Shown here piece after piece: positions 26,741-36,930 of a DNA stretch of 64,000 nt. A program made the translations under genes and the position numbers. Below the pieces are notes generated by a model. It had not been told where the DNA came from. It did not search any database and saw only the letters and a program-made list of their open reading frames with translations. Source of the DNA: Aphrophora alni (Eukaryota > Arthropoda > Insecta > Hemiptera > Aphrophoridae); the NCBI GenBank assembly GCA_963513935.1, contig OY740765.1, forward strand, positions 151,801,830 to 151,865,829, written 5' to 3'. The stretch's first letter is position 1. Every line of letters begins with the position of its first letter.

Positions 26741-28859
26741 AACATCACTTGAGGGCAGTAATCAATTTTCCTAATCAACGTCTTTATTGCATTTCCCGAC
26801 CTGAAAAGAATTCATTTTCAGATTATTTAATTACAGTAATTGCCTTTTTTTAAATACTAATAAGATATTAAAACCTTAACTTTCTTATTTTTCATTTTAT
26901 ATTTACGAAGTAATAACTGTATTGTGTGACGTATGACCTATTCGATTATTTTATACATTTTAATCGCTTTGAAATATATTTTCAGATATATGTCTGGTAA
27001 TGCTTCTGTCATTAGTATATTTAACTAAAACAAACAGGACATTCTATTGACCAAACATTGAATAGTTTATAAAACATTTTTCATCTTAACAATTTTATAA
27101 AACTATGAAATCCAATTATTGAGAAAATGTTATTTAAAAACATATTTTAACAATCGGAAGGGACGACGTTAGACAAGGTTGGGTGTGGTCCAGTGAGAGT
27201 TTCCGGCGTTTAATGGGTTGGCTTGGTAATTAATCAATTTATATAAAATTATAAATATAAAAGCACTAACCCTTCAAATCTGAACTAAAGTATGTATTTT
27301 TTTAAAATAATAATCACATAATATTTGTACGTATTGGGGTTATATATGGAAAATACTGCACAGGAAAAAACATCAAGGGTAGATTAAAAAAACTCACTGT
27401 ATTTGATATTTATGATATCCTGTTTAGTACGAAATTTAAAATAAATAAATCTACTAATAGATTAACTCTTCTTATTAATTAAACACACAAGTAACACTTT
27501 GCAAGACTTTTAAAACCATTTTTGCTCCAAAAACTTACTTCCGACAAGTCTTTGATATGACAAAACTTAATATCAAATTTAAGTTCAACTTACATTAAAT
27601 AAATAATAAGACTGAATTATAGTTTTGTTGCATTAATATTATTATATATTAATTCTCTATATTGTAATCACATCGGACTACACTCAATCACTGGTGCTAT
27701 CTGACTTATGATTCAGTGACATAACTTATTATAATGCACAACTTAATATGATGGCTTAGTCTTTGAAACGTCTTGAAGGTGTGGATAATTGAATGTTTTA
27801 TTTCCTGTAGTTTCAATTAGTACTGTACATTTAAAATGTATTTATTATTACACCAACTTTGATTAAATTCATTATATGTGTGAATTTTAGAGTTTAATTA
27901 ACATTGGGTTGAACATACTAGACCACAATTTTTTTTTTAAAATATGTTATTATAAAGATTGTACTAACCAATTTTAATAAAACAGGTTTTTTTGTTTTTT
28001 CAATTAAACTTTAAAACACCCTTTTTGTCTAAATAGAGAAGTATCGTTAATGATATATGTTTTTATGTATAATGTATTTAACGCTTTCACAAATAGGGGT
28101 ACGGTATTTCACATCCTACATTAACGCGTTACACAATGAAGGGTCAAACTACCCCTATCTGTAAAACAGTTGCATCAAATCTATTATTGAATCTACCATG
28201 TGTAGTTGTAACACTTCCCTGTGCAAGTATCGATGTAAATGAACTCCTAAGGGAGATGTTTCGAAGCATCCCTTAATGATAATTTACCGTCTCTTGATGA
28301 TTTCAACCCATGCGAGGTTATTATCTATGATTCACATTAGGTAATAAGTCAAAATTATATGAATAATTTGCAAATTTATCGTCTATTTCACATAGATTTT
28401 CTTTAGACTATACGTGTTCGCGTCATTGATAACATCATTAGGTCAACAAAACCTTCAATCAAAAAAACTGAATTTGAAACTTCTTATCCCTTATATATTT
28501 TTTAATTGTTATTTTTTCATCACGTCACATAAATCCAGCTCAATAATAAAGAACAGATCAAATTTTGTGATAAACTGTAAGACATTAACAAAATTAAAAG
28601 AAACTTACGAAGATTAGGTTTTTAGCTGGTCCCACTGAATTTATATCTAAGAAGCATAGTATAACGTGAAACTCAATATGTAGATTGAACCGTTGTAGTT
28701 GTATGGGTTCAGGTTCAGAAAGCGCTACTTTGGGAGCGTTCGGAGAATGCAAAAGGCATGAAGTTACAAGAAGTGGACCGTTAGGTGACACCACAGAACT
28801 TCTAATTTATGAGCTTCACCCCATACGATGACGATGGGTAATCTATTGTGTATGAAAAA
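26741..28859. other. No gene seen
   Basis: A+T-rich. The last 300 bases may contain the unreadable N-terminus of the mariner copy that follows. Two short frames at 28414-28617 and 28594-28794 have no recognisable content. Confidence 0.35.
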
Positions 28860-29465
28860 TCAATGGTTGGATGGCAGTAAAAGCGTGGAAGATAATCCCC
28901 GTTCTAGACGTCTAGCAAAGTTTAAACTGAAGAAAATGTTTTATAGTATTGTCCGGAAACAAAACTTCAAAGAGTGCCAATCATAAACTCACTAATCTAA
29001 ACAAGATCAAATTTTACGATCGCTCATTACTTTTTCAGATATGCGAGGTATTGTGCATAACGAATTTGTGTGTGAAGGACATAAATTAAGTTATATGTAC
29101 TACAACCAAGTTTCTAAAAATCTTGATAATTCGTGTCCTGCCAGAGAGCGTTGGTTCTTGAATGCTTCATTACGATAAAGCACCCGATTAGATCTGTTAA
29201 CGTTTATTTGGTCAAAACAGTTGATTATTGCGGTACTTCTTACACTCCTAATCTTAGGCCATGTGATTATTTCCTAAAATATAGAAACCAAATTCTTAGT
29301 CGCGATTTTGTAAACGTGGATAAATACAAAAAAATTGTCTTCTATATACCAGCTGTATATAAATATGCAGCTGTAAACAATTGCAGACTTCAAGCATTGT
29401 TTCAGTCAAGGAATGACGCCCAAAAACTGTGCGGCTTCCCGAAAATTATTTTAAATTTAATTTGC
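28860..29465 (+). mobile_element. Mariner transposase fossil 1
   Basis: The plus strand reads LDGSKSVEDNPRSRR (mariner GRESVEDDPRSGRP), then about 90 bases later ITFSDMRGIVHNEFV (FFD.RGIVH.EF). Next come YYNQVSKNLD, RWFLNA, HYDKAPD (WFLHHDNAPAH with the second catalytic Asp) and TPNLRPCDYFL (YSPDLAPCDFFLF with the third). The end DFVNVDKYKK...QALFQSRNDAQKLC fits the RF.....I.......F..CFE.W..R...C tail. The block between GRP and FFD.RG, including GDE-W, is deleted, and there are several frameshifts and stops. The 113-codon frame at 29133-29474 is its C-terminal part. Terminal inverted repeats were not found. Confidence 0.85.
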
Positions 29466-29654
29466 CAATTATAGAATTTATCTCATTAAGACAAATCGTA
29501 TAGTATTCGTTTTCACCGCGCTTTAAACACTCTTTATGGTTTTGCATGTCTACTAACCCTGTAATGAAAGATAATGAGTAAAGAACAAATATAATAGTTG
29601 TAGGAAATTATTCAATCTTGCCTTCCTTCAACTTGAATGGCATCCTTTTTTGTG

Positions 29655-29818
29655 CCTCGACGACATTTCCAACTGTCCAATTATTGATCCTTCGTAAATT
29701 GTATCTCGGGTAAATTCAGTCTAGTGGTGGGAAAGAGAGGGAGGCAATTCATCATTGTAACAAATTGTTAGCACTGTGGAGTGGCAGAAAAACTGCGTTG
29801 TAAAATTATTTTTTTAAA
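29655..29818 (-). repeat. Repeat family B, copy 3
   Basis: Minus-strand match to 22609-22775: CGACGACATTTCCAACTGTC, CAATTATTGATCCTTCG, GAGGCAATTCATCATTGTAA and CAAATTGTTAGCA. Confidence 0.75.
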
Positions 29819-30518
29819 ATAAAAGTTTGTTAACGTTGGTGTAACATATACGATACTTCATTAAGACGTGTAAAGTGTTATTTTTTTATGTCTGTTTTCA
29901 ATTCTCTGATAAGTTTGATTTATTTTCTATTATTTTTGTGTGTTTTTAATACGTACATGTGTAATTCAGTTACAAATATCATATTTTACTAATTTTAGAA
30001 CGAAATAATAAATTTCATTAAAGTTGACGACAATTTTTGATTTAATAAATTTAATAAGATCTATCTATAACAACCCTTTTCGTCTGCAGATAGACATATT
30101 TCAGGCTGGTACAGTAATGTTATCATACTCTAAATGTTTTGTTAATAGTTATTTAGGTCCCTAGAGTAGGATGAGCTTTAATGTTGTGTTTAGCTACGGA
30201 CTCGTGCTACGTGCTAGCTGCTTAAACAGACGAAAACTATAATAAAACAATAGACTTCAAAGGAGTACACTATTTCATCTACCTACACCAAGCTTAAATA
30301 AATAAACTTTTAATTCAATCAAACATTCATTTTATATTAAACTATAAAGCAATTACAGGGATAGATCATTAAAAAAAAAGAAAAAAAAAGTCATTTATTT
30401 TTTATAAAATTGAAAACATAATTGTTCACACTGTTAACAGCTTTATAAGCTAATACTTCATAGGTAATGTTTCATCTGAATTGCTCATTTCTTAACTTAT
30501 TAAAAGTGAAACCACACA
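29819..30518. other. No gene seen
   Basis: A+T-rich with no recognised repeat or motif. Confidence 0.4.
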
Positions 30519-30800
30519 TTTTTAACTAAGAAGGTTACTGCTTACTTTTTTTGGTACATAGCACCAACACATCACAAATATTAATAATGATTTTTAAATA
30601 AGAATATTACTGCTTACTTTATTTTTGGTATGTGGTAGCATCACATCGCATACATTAAAAATTATTTTAACTAGGAAAGTTATTAATTAGTTTATTTTGA
30701 TACATGTCAGCAACACATCGCGTAGATTAAAAATGATATTAACTAAGAAAATTATTGCTTACTTTATTTTCGCACATGAATTTATCATTACACAATAATT
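30519..30800 (+). repeat. Decayed tandem repeat, ~73-bp unit, 3.8 copies
   Basis: Units start near 30519, 30591, 30665 and 30737. Each carries a TTAACTAAGAA-like start, TTACTGCTTACTTT, a GGTACAT-like stretch, CAACACATCGC and a TTAAAAATGA-like end. Copies differ by roughly a quarter of positions, so the array is old. Confidence 0.8.
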
Positions 30801-31170
30801 TCTTATTTCCGTTACCGTTCTTCTCTTCGTTCTTTTAATTTTTAATTTTTTTTTGCCGTAACGGGCGTAAAGAAGTCGTCACTTCATAAACCTAATGGTT
30901 GTTTTAGTCAACTACGAAATAATTACTTTGTTTAAAAACTTAAACTACATAAAAAATACAGAATTTTTTAAAAATATATTTTGTTTTTTAGTTACTTTTG
31001 TAAGTTAACCGTCTTCGAGAAATTCGTGTCTATACATTTCAAATGGACGTTATTTTGAAACTTTTTTATAAAAAAAAAACACAAAAACTAGATTTGGGCT
31101 ATCCCTATAATCAATTTAAAGTACATTTTTATATACACCACAGTTTAATTAGTCAAACATTTTAAACTAC

Positions 31171-31171
31171 T

Positions 31172-31202
<31 letters not shown>

Positions 31203-31264
31203 TACGGTAAGCTTACATTTTGGGAAGTAAACCATCCTCCTTGATAACCAAAATGTATTACCAA
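31171..31264. repeat. (AT)n microsatellite and short hairpin
   Basis: (TA)n covers 31171-31198. Just after it, GGTAAGCTTACATTTTGG (from 31207) pairs imperfectly with CCAAAATGTATTACC (31250-31264). Confidence 0.7.
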
Positions 31265-31384
31265 ATTGTTAGAAACCGGTTTACAATTGAATTTTGAATG
31301 ATTTTACAAAGACGGAAAGGCAATCTAAAAAACTCTACAGTGATATATCCGAAAATATCAGTATCAACTTTAGAAGCATCACAT

Positions 31385-31660
31385 AACTTTCTCTATATAC
31401 GCGAGAAAGTAAAAATAATAATTTTGCAATCAGTAAAACTTGATGACGTTGATTACATTGCAAATATTCAAAACTCGACCTAAGTATGGAGTTGTAAAAC
31501 GAATTCACTTTTATTTGTCGAGACGTATAACTTAGGCTTTCTTAAAACTAAAAGTAAAACAAAATTGTGAAAGTGACAAACTTTTGGAACTAGGAAATGT
31601 TTCCAAAATGTGTTCGTTGTATAGGGTAGATAAATATTTTGGATTTATATTTTTCAATTA
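31385..31660 (+). repeat. Repeat family G, copy 2
   Basis: Same order of blocks as 25850-26135: CTATATACGCGAGAAAGTAA, TTTTATTTGTCGAGACG, AGGCTTTCTTAAAAC, AATTGTGAAAGTGACAAAC and TTTCCAAAATGTGTTCG. The 61-codon frame at 31298-31483 overlaps this repeat and is not a gene. Confidence 0.7.
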
Positions 31661-32477
31661 AAATTCATTTCAATCTTTGAAACTTTTAAAATAAAACACT
31701 GTAATCATTATCTTTAGTATGTAAACTTCTTTAAATTTCTAATATTTCTCATTTGATTGTTTAACTTGCAAATTAGGGACATTCTTCTTGTGTCGTTAAT
31801 TTTCAATTACCCTTTAAATAAATTTTTCGAAAGATAAACGATATAAATAATACAACATTAGTACTTTTAAATGTTTAAAAAGGAGATAGCACGTTTTAAA
31901 ACTAAATGGACAAAATGTTCTTTTTGTATTTAAGTGAAAATAAATGTTAGACCAATGCAATGATACAAACCCCCCCTCCCCCTCAACTCAACCCCTATCG
32001 TTCAATCTTCATTTCAGTTTGACTGATTGGAGGTCGTTTAGAGGTCATCACAGGTCATGCTCTAATGGACTCCTTACGATTGCAATAATATTGTGTATGT
32101 TCTATAGTGAGAGAACTAATAGTGATGAAAGTGGTGATTGTTGTCGATCAATCACGGTGATTTCAAAGCATGTTTAACAGTGATACAATTATAACCTCAA
32201 AATTAAGCTAAAAATAAATTGAGAACAGCTGTTCAGGAAAATCGTGCGGTAACATTGTGGTAAGCTTCGTTTGGTAATTCTGTAAGCTATAAAATTAAGA
32301 GATTTTCAAAAATTTGCATTTAAATATTGAAATAGTTGAAGTTAAGTTTTATATTCCGATTTATTATTATATTCCTTCAAGACGTTTATTACTTATTGTG
32401 AATTTTCAGTTTCAATTTTATCTTAAACATATTAGACACAACAGACACGATGTGTTATTTTATTAATATTGTTTAAA
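31661..32477. other. No recognised gene; one unassigned frame
   Basis: A 77-codon plus frame at 31944-32177 starts in a C-rich run and shows no motif I know; composition and isolation argue against a gene. Confidence 0.35.
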
Positions 32478-33005
32478 CGGACATTTATCATCATTTGTAT
32501 ATAAAAAAATTAATGGACGACGTTTCGAGAGTATAAATCAACTATCGTTATCAAGTTTTAAACCTAGGATATAAGAGGGAAAACCTTCAACATAGTTTAG
32601 TAGCCAATGACCATGTTGAAAACATTACTAAAGGTATAACATAAGAAAAGAACTCAAGCCTAAAACTTTGCCAAAACTAAAATTGAATACAAAAATGATA
32701 AGATAAAACCATCACACACTATATAAAGGACTGCCGTCTTTTTTTAACCCTGTTTTACTAAATTAAATTCCTTTGTGTAGTGTAAGCCTGTGTGTTGTGG
32801 TTTCATTTGATAATGATTGTATTTAATCTTAGCAACTGCTAAGGCCTAGTTTTAGGTTTTAGTTTTTTCTTAGATTATAGATTTAAATTAATTTCCCAAC
32901 ATAGCTCTAGGCTACTTTTATGTCCAAGGCAATAACGGAAGTTGATTTATACTCTGAATATGTCGTGAGAGTATTTTTATAATCATAAATAATGATAAAT
33001 GTCCG
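32478..33005. mobile_element. Foldback/MITE element, copy 1 (family I)
   Basis: The left arm 32478-32553 (CGGACATTTATCATCATTTG ... ACGACGTTTCGAGAGTATAA, ATCAACTATCGTTATC) is inverted at 32931-33005, with roughly 80% identity by eye. The interior has no coding. The same arm sequence flanks 54305-54657, which makes this a family with long inverted ends. Target duplications are not clear. Confidence 0.7.
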
Positions 33006-33061
33006 GTAAAAACCATATTGATAATATGACAATCCATCATTATCAAATAACTTTAAAACCA

Positions 33062-33440
33062 GAGAAAGAAGTGTTAATATTACATTATATATTTTACAGC
33101 GTGCAATCACGCTATTTTATCTCACCTGAAGACGTTAGCGTGATGATACATTGAAAGAGTTTTTATGGTTTAATGACTGCCATAACGTCAATTTTTATTA
33201 AGCAATAAAAAACCAAGTGTCATAATATTTTATTATTCCTACATTACCGTAAAACTCTATTACGATTCCATTATTATTCCCATCTTATAGATATATCTAT
33301 CTAAATAATGAACGAAACTGGATATTTTGTACTGAGTATATAAGACACCACCTAGAAACTTTAAATTTTCCATATTTTTTTCCATATAGCTTCCAATTTT
33401 ATTATAATTTATAATATAGCAACTAACTTTAACCATTAGC
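33062..33440 (+). repeat. Repeat family C/D, copy 1
   Basis: AAGAAGTGTTAATATTACAT, ATATTTTACAGCGTGCAA, CACGCTATTTT, CTCACCTGAAGACG, GGTGTCATAATAT-like and TCTTATAGATATAT recur at 41190-41430 in the same order. The 67-codon minus frame at 32907-33110 overlaps this repeat and the foldback arm and is not a gene. Confidence 0.75.
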
Positions 33441-33499
33441 TACATATTTAAATTTAAATTTGGAAACTCTCCCATTTTTGGTCCTCATTGAATCTACAC

Positions 33500-33745
33500 T
33501 ATTGAAACAAAGTTCTATAGGGGTACCGCTTAGAAAAGAACCTCGCACCGGTTTTGTCTCGCGCAGGTATAACTGTGGTGGGAGAGGTAGAGCCCGAGTT
33601 AGGCCAGACATACTCGCCCGCTGCTTCATTGCGTAGGGGTTAATATTTTCCAGCGACTAATCCCTACCACCGCTCCAATCCTATTCCAACCATGCGCGCG
33701 CGAGCCACTATCGAGATGACGGTTCTGCGCAGGTTTCTTTCTGTC
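33500..33745. other. CpG-rich island of unknown origin
   Basis: About half G+C, with repeated CpG steps (CTCGCGCAGG, GCGCGCGCGAG, TTCTGCGCAGG), very unlike the neighbouring DNA. A minus frame of 66 codons (33429-33629) starts here and runs into repeat C/D. There is no TATA box or splice pattern I can defend; it could be a promoter, an exon or part of a transposon. Confidence 0.45.
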
Positions 33746-34089
33746 TAGTTTGCCCATAAGTACTTTTCAACTTAGAAATTCAACATATATACTAGACTGT
33801 ACACTTCATATCACTGGTAACGTCAAATCACAAATTTTACATTTTATTTTTAAATATTGAATTACAAAATCGACAATTAAAATACACGCAAAAACGGATA
33901 TTTTATACAGAATGGAATGAGTACTCTTAAACCACCATTTCAAATTTAATACAATTCTTACAAATACTTTTCAGTTGTACGGTCTATATCTTTTGAAAGT
34001 CAACAGCAACAGCGTATTGGGGTCTTAAATGGATAATTGATAGTTTTATCTAGACACCAACAATAAGACCTGTAAGCTCCATGAACTTC
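33746..34089. other. No gene seen
   Basis: A+T-rich spacer with no recognised motif. Confidence 0.4.
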
Positions 34090-34620
34090 ACAATATTCTT
34101 AACAAGATTGTTTCTGACATATCTGCCCTTTGTCAAAGGTCCAAAGCTATCAGTCTTTCCCTGATTAAGGCATTTACATTCATGACGTTTTGTAGCACAT
34201 TTATTAAACAGTGGCTTCTTTGTGAATAAACATAGGTCATTTGCCCAGTAACGAATCCTAACCTATTTCCTAATATTTATCCTGAATAACGAGAGAAGGT
34301 CGGAATCAATTTGCTTAAAGGCTCGTGAAGGATTTGCTCATCTTTAAATTGGAGATCACCTCACCTCCTCACGTGTTCTAAGGCTTGCATAACCTGCCTC
34401 TCGGATATTCCACAATTCGACAAAGTTTAACGTTTCACTGCTCACACTAGATTAGTCACCACGGCTGAACATTTATTGCCACTAATCTCAACATGTCCAG
34501 GAACGCATCAAAGTAAACATTGTTGAGCTTCCCCCCCCCCTCTCTCTCACATTCCAGTGACTGTCTTTAACTAACGATAGATGATCAGATGTAATTTGCG
34601 TAGAGGAAAAAGTGACAGAA
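34090..34620 (-). mobile_element. LINE RNase H domain and C-terminal fragment
   Basis: The minus strand reads CVPGHVEISGNKCSAVV in one frame (around 34450-34512), the WVPGH.GI.GNE.AD motif closing the RNase H domain of insect LINEs; the Trp codon has become a stop. Upstream, TSDHLSLVKD and LECERE-KLNN fit the preceding SDS..L..L / VWECRQ.LN region after frameshifts. Downstream, VRIRYWANDLCLFTKKPLF corresponds to the LTGHC.L..HL block, and HECKCLNQGKTDSFGPLTK to the decayed knuckle tail. A C-run (34531-34540) interrupts it. Confidence 0.7.
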
Positions 34621-36766
34621 ATACTAATCATTAAACATAAGATACTCCTCCCCTATCATCTGTAGAGCACTGCACAGTGAGAAACAGACAGAAATAATTT
34701 CTAAAACCAGTTCGTGAACTCAAAACAGTTATGAAAAATTCAACACACGATTTTTGACCCTTTACTTAAGTTTCTCCATACCACCAATATGTAAGAGAGG
34801 AGAAATACAGAATATTTGAGTTATTTCTTATACAATATATACATATGGGATAGGAATATTATCACATTCTACTTTGAAAGAAGAACCGTTGTTGCTGTAT
34901 AAAACATGCAACAGTGGTTTTCTATTGATATTCATCCGCGCCGAGCTGTCACGGTGGATGATGGATAGCTTGCACACTAAATGTAACCTATAGATTAGAG
35001 TTTTTCCTTTTTTTCTTATTTTGCACTTGATATAAATAACTCCTTACATTAGTTGAGCCGCTTTTATCTTGCATATTGTAAACGTTTTTGTACCCAATAT
35101 TCCGCAGTCGTAAACCATTAATAAGTAAATGTAAATTGAAAGATATATTGCAAATTTACAACTGAATACAATCAAGACAGATATGGCACTTATTTAAAAA
35201 ATGACTTTTTGATTTAAGTTACAGTATCATTTTGAGCGTGGACAGAGTCCAACACACACATTAAATTTTTTTTCCAACATCGGCTCATAATCAATTACAA
35301 CTTTGCATTATCTTTTTTACGCACGCATTATTTCATTTATTTCTACTCTCTACTGATTGGATACGTGAACAATTTAAAAAATATAATTTTCCTTGTACGT
35401 CAAGTCTTATTATTTGGGTTTTTAATAAATATATTTATTTTAGTTACGCTTGAAAGGTACTTGTTCATTTCTTGATTTTCTTTTATTAATCTCCACATTG
35501 AACACGTCAACAAAATCAACAGTTTAATAAACTATTTTGAGAAATTACAACTTTTATAACAACTACGTGAAAGATTGGGAGGCTGTGTGTGTGTGGGGGG
35601 GGGTTGTGTCACGCCTAATTAAGGTAGTTAACGGACGATAAATTTGAATTTAGTCCTTAAAGACTACATTTAAAAAAAAAAATAGATAATATCATGTAAC
35701 CGATGTTTCGAAATTTGAATTTTTACTATGGCGGATTTTTCCAAATTTGTGTTTATCGACAAAATATAAAAATTTACCTCAAGATATGGTTAAATATGCC
35801 AATATACCAAATTTTATAAAAATCGGCACACTCGCTGAAAGTGTAAACCACTTTACAGATGAAAAATGACATATATAGGCTTTATTTCAAAACTTAATTT
35901 TTCACAAAAACAACTTTCTCTATTATATTCTACTTATTATACTTGAACAAACATAAGCTGGTATAGAAGGGTTCTTTTTCCTTCATCAAATCTTTTGTAA
36001 AGTTTTTTTAAAATGGTTTTTTAATCAAGTTTTTGTTCTTTTACTATAATTATAATCCATTGGTGTTATCAACATTCATAAGTCCCTCCAAAAGTTCTGT
36101 CATTTCTAGAAACAACAAATGTATAATAAGCACACTTAACCAATACCAGCACTAAAAAACGTCCAGTCCCTTCAACTTCGTTACAATTAATATGACTAAA
36201 CACATTTTCGGTAATCTTCTTTAGTGAGAGGATACTCCCAAAGTGCTTTCATTTCCAATTTTAGACTTCAGGGATTGGAAGGTTCAGAGGGAAGTTAACA
36301 ACTTTAACTGTGACATGTAGGTCTTGTGATACATCATTTTAAAGTAGTAAATGACACAAGAAAAATAAGTTCAAGAAATATTATTTAAACCTTTGAAATT
36401 AAAATTACATCTCCCCTCCATAACGTTATTCTTTATTTAAGAATTTACTCATATGAGAGTTTTGGGTTTTACACTCCTCAGGGCGTGAAGTAGGATGCAT
36501 GATCATCTTGGCGAGTTGAACGAAGGATAAAAAAGAAATTCTCACCATACAAATCAAAATGACGGTCAAAAAGTGATTGTATTAAAATAGTTCAAATCAT
36601 TCCTTTTTAAATTGCTTTCTTAGGTGTTATTTTTTCCTCAAATAAAATGTTTCAATTAGATTTCTAACGAAAAGACCAAAACTTTAAAAAAGTGTGTCCA
36701 TAGAAAACAGCATTGAAACATAATAACACTAGTCTGAAAAAAGTCACGTCTATGTTAAGCCTAAGT
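34621..36766. other. No gene seen
   Basis: Upstream reverse transcriptase or early RNase H parts of the preceding LINE could not be read. A GT/G run lies at 35587-35606. Otherwise A+T-rich. Confidence 0.4.
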
Positions 36767-36930
36767 TATTAAAAATATTTCACAACGCTGGTTATCTGAC
36801 TCCACAGCGTTAACAATTTGTTACAATGATGAATTGCCTCCCTCCGGTTCCCACCCTGGACTAAATTTACCAGATACACTTTGTCATAGATATCAAGGAT
36901 CAATGTTTGCAGTCGGAATCGTCGTTTATG
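36767..36930 (+). repeat. Repeat family B, copy 2
   Basis: TTATTAAAAATATTTCACAA, ACAATTTGTTACAATGATGA, ATTGCCTCCCTC, GACTAAATTTACCAGA and AAGGATCAATG align with 22609-22775. Confidence 0.75.

Noticed and set aside
29133..29474. 113-codon frame as an independent gene
   Set aside because: Its C-terminal half follows the mariner catalytic-domain order and it continues the fossil upstream.
30519..30800. CRISPR-like array
   Set aside because: Units are diverged throughout with no repeat/spacer alternation, and the DNA is eukaryotic.
31944..32177. 77-codon frame as a small gene
   Set aside because: No motif, starts in a C homopolymer region, no supporting context.
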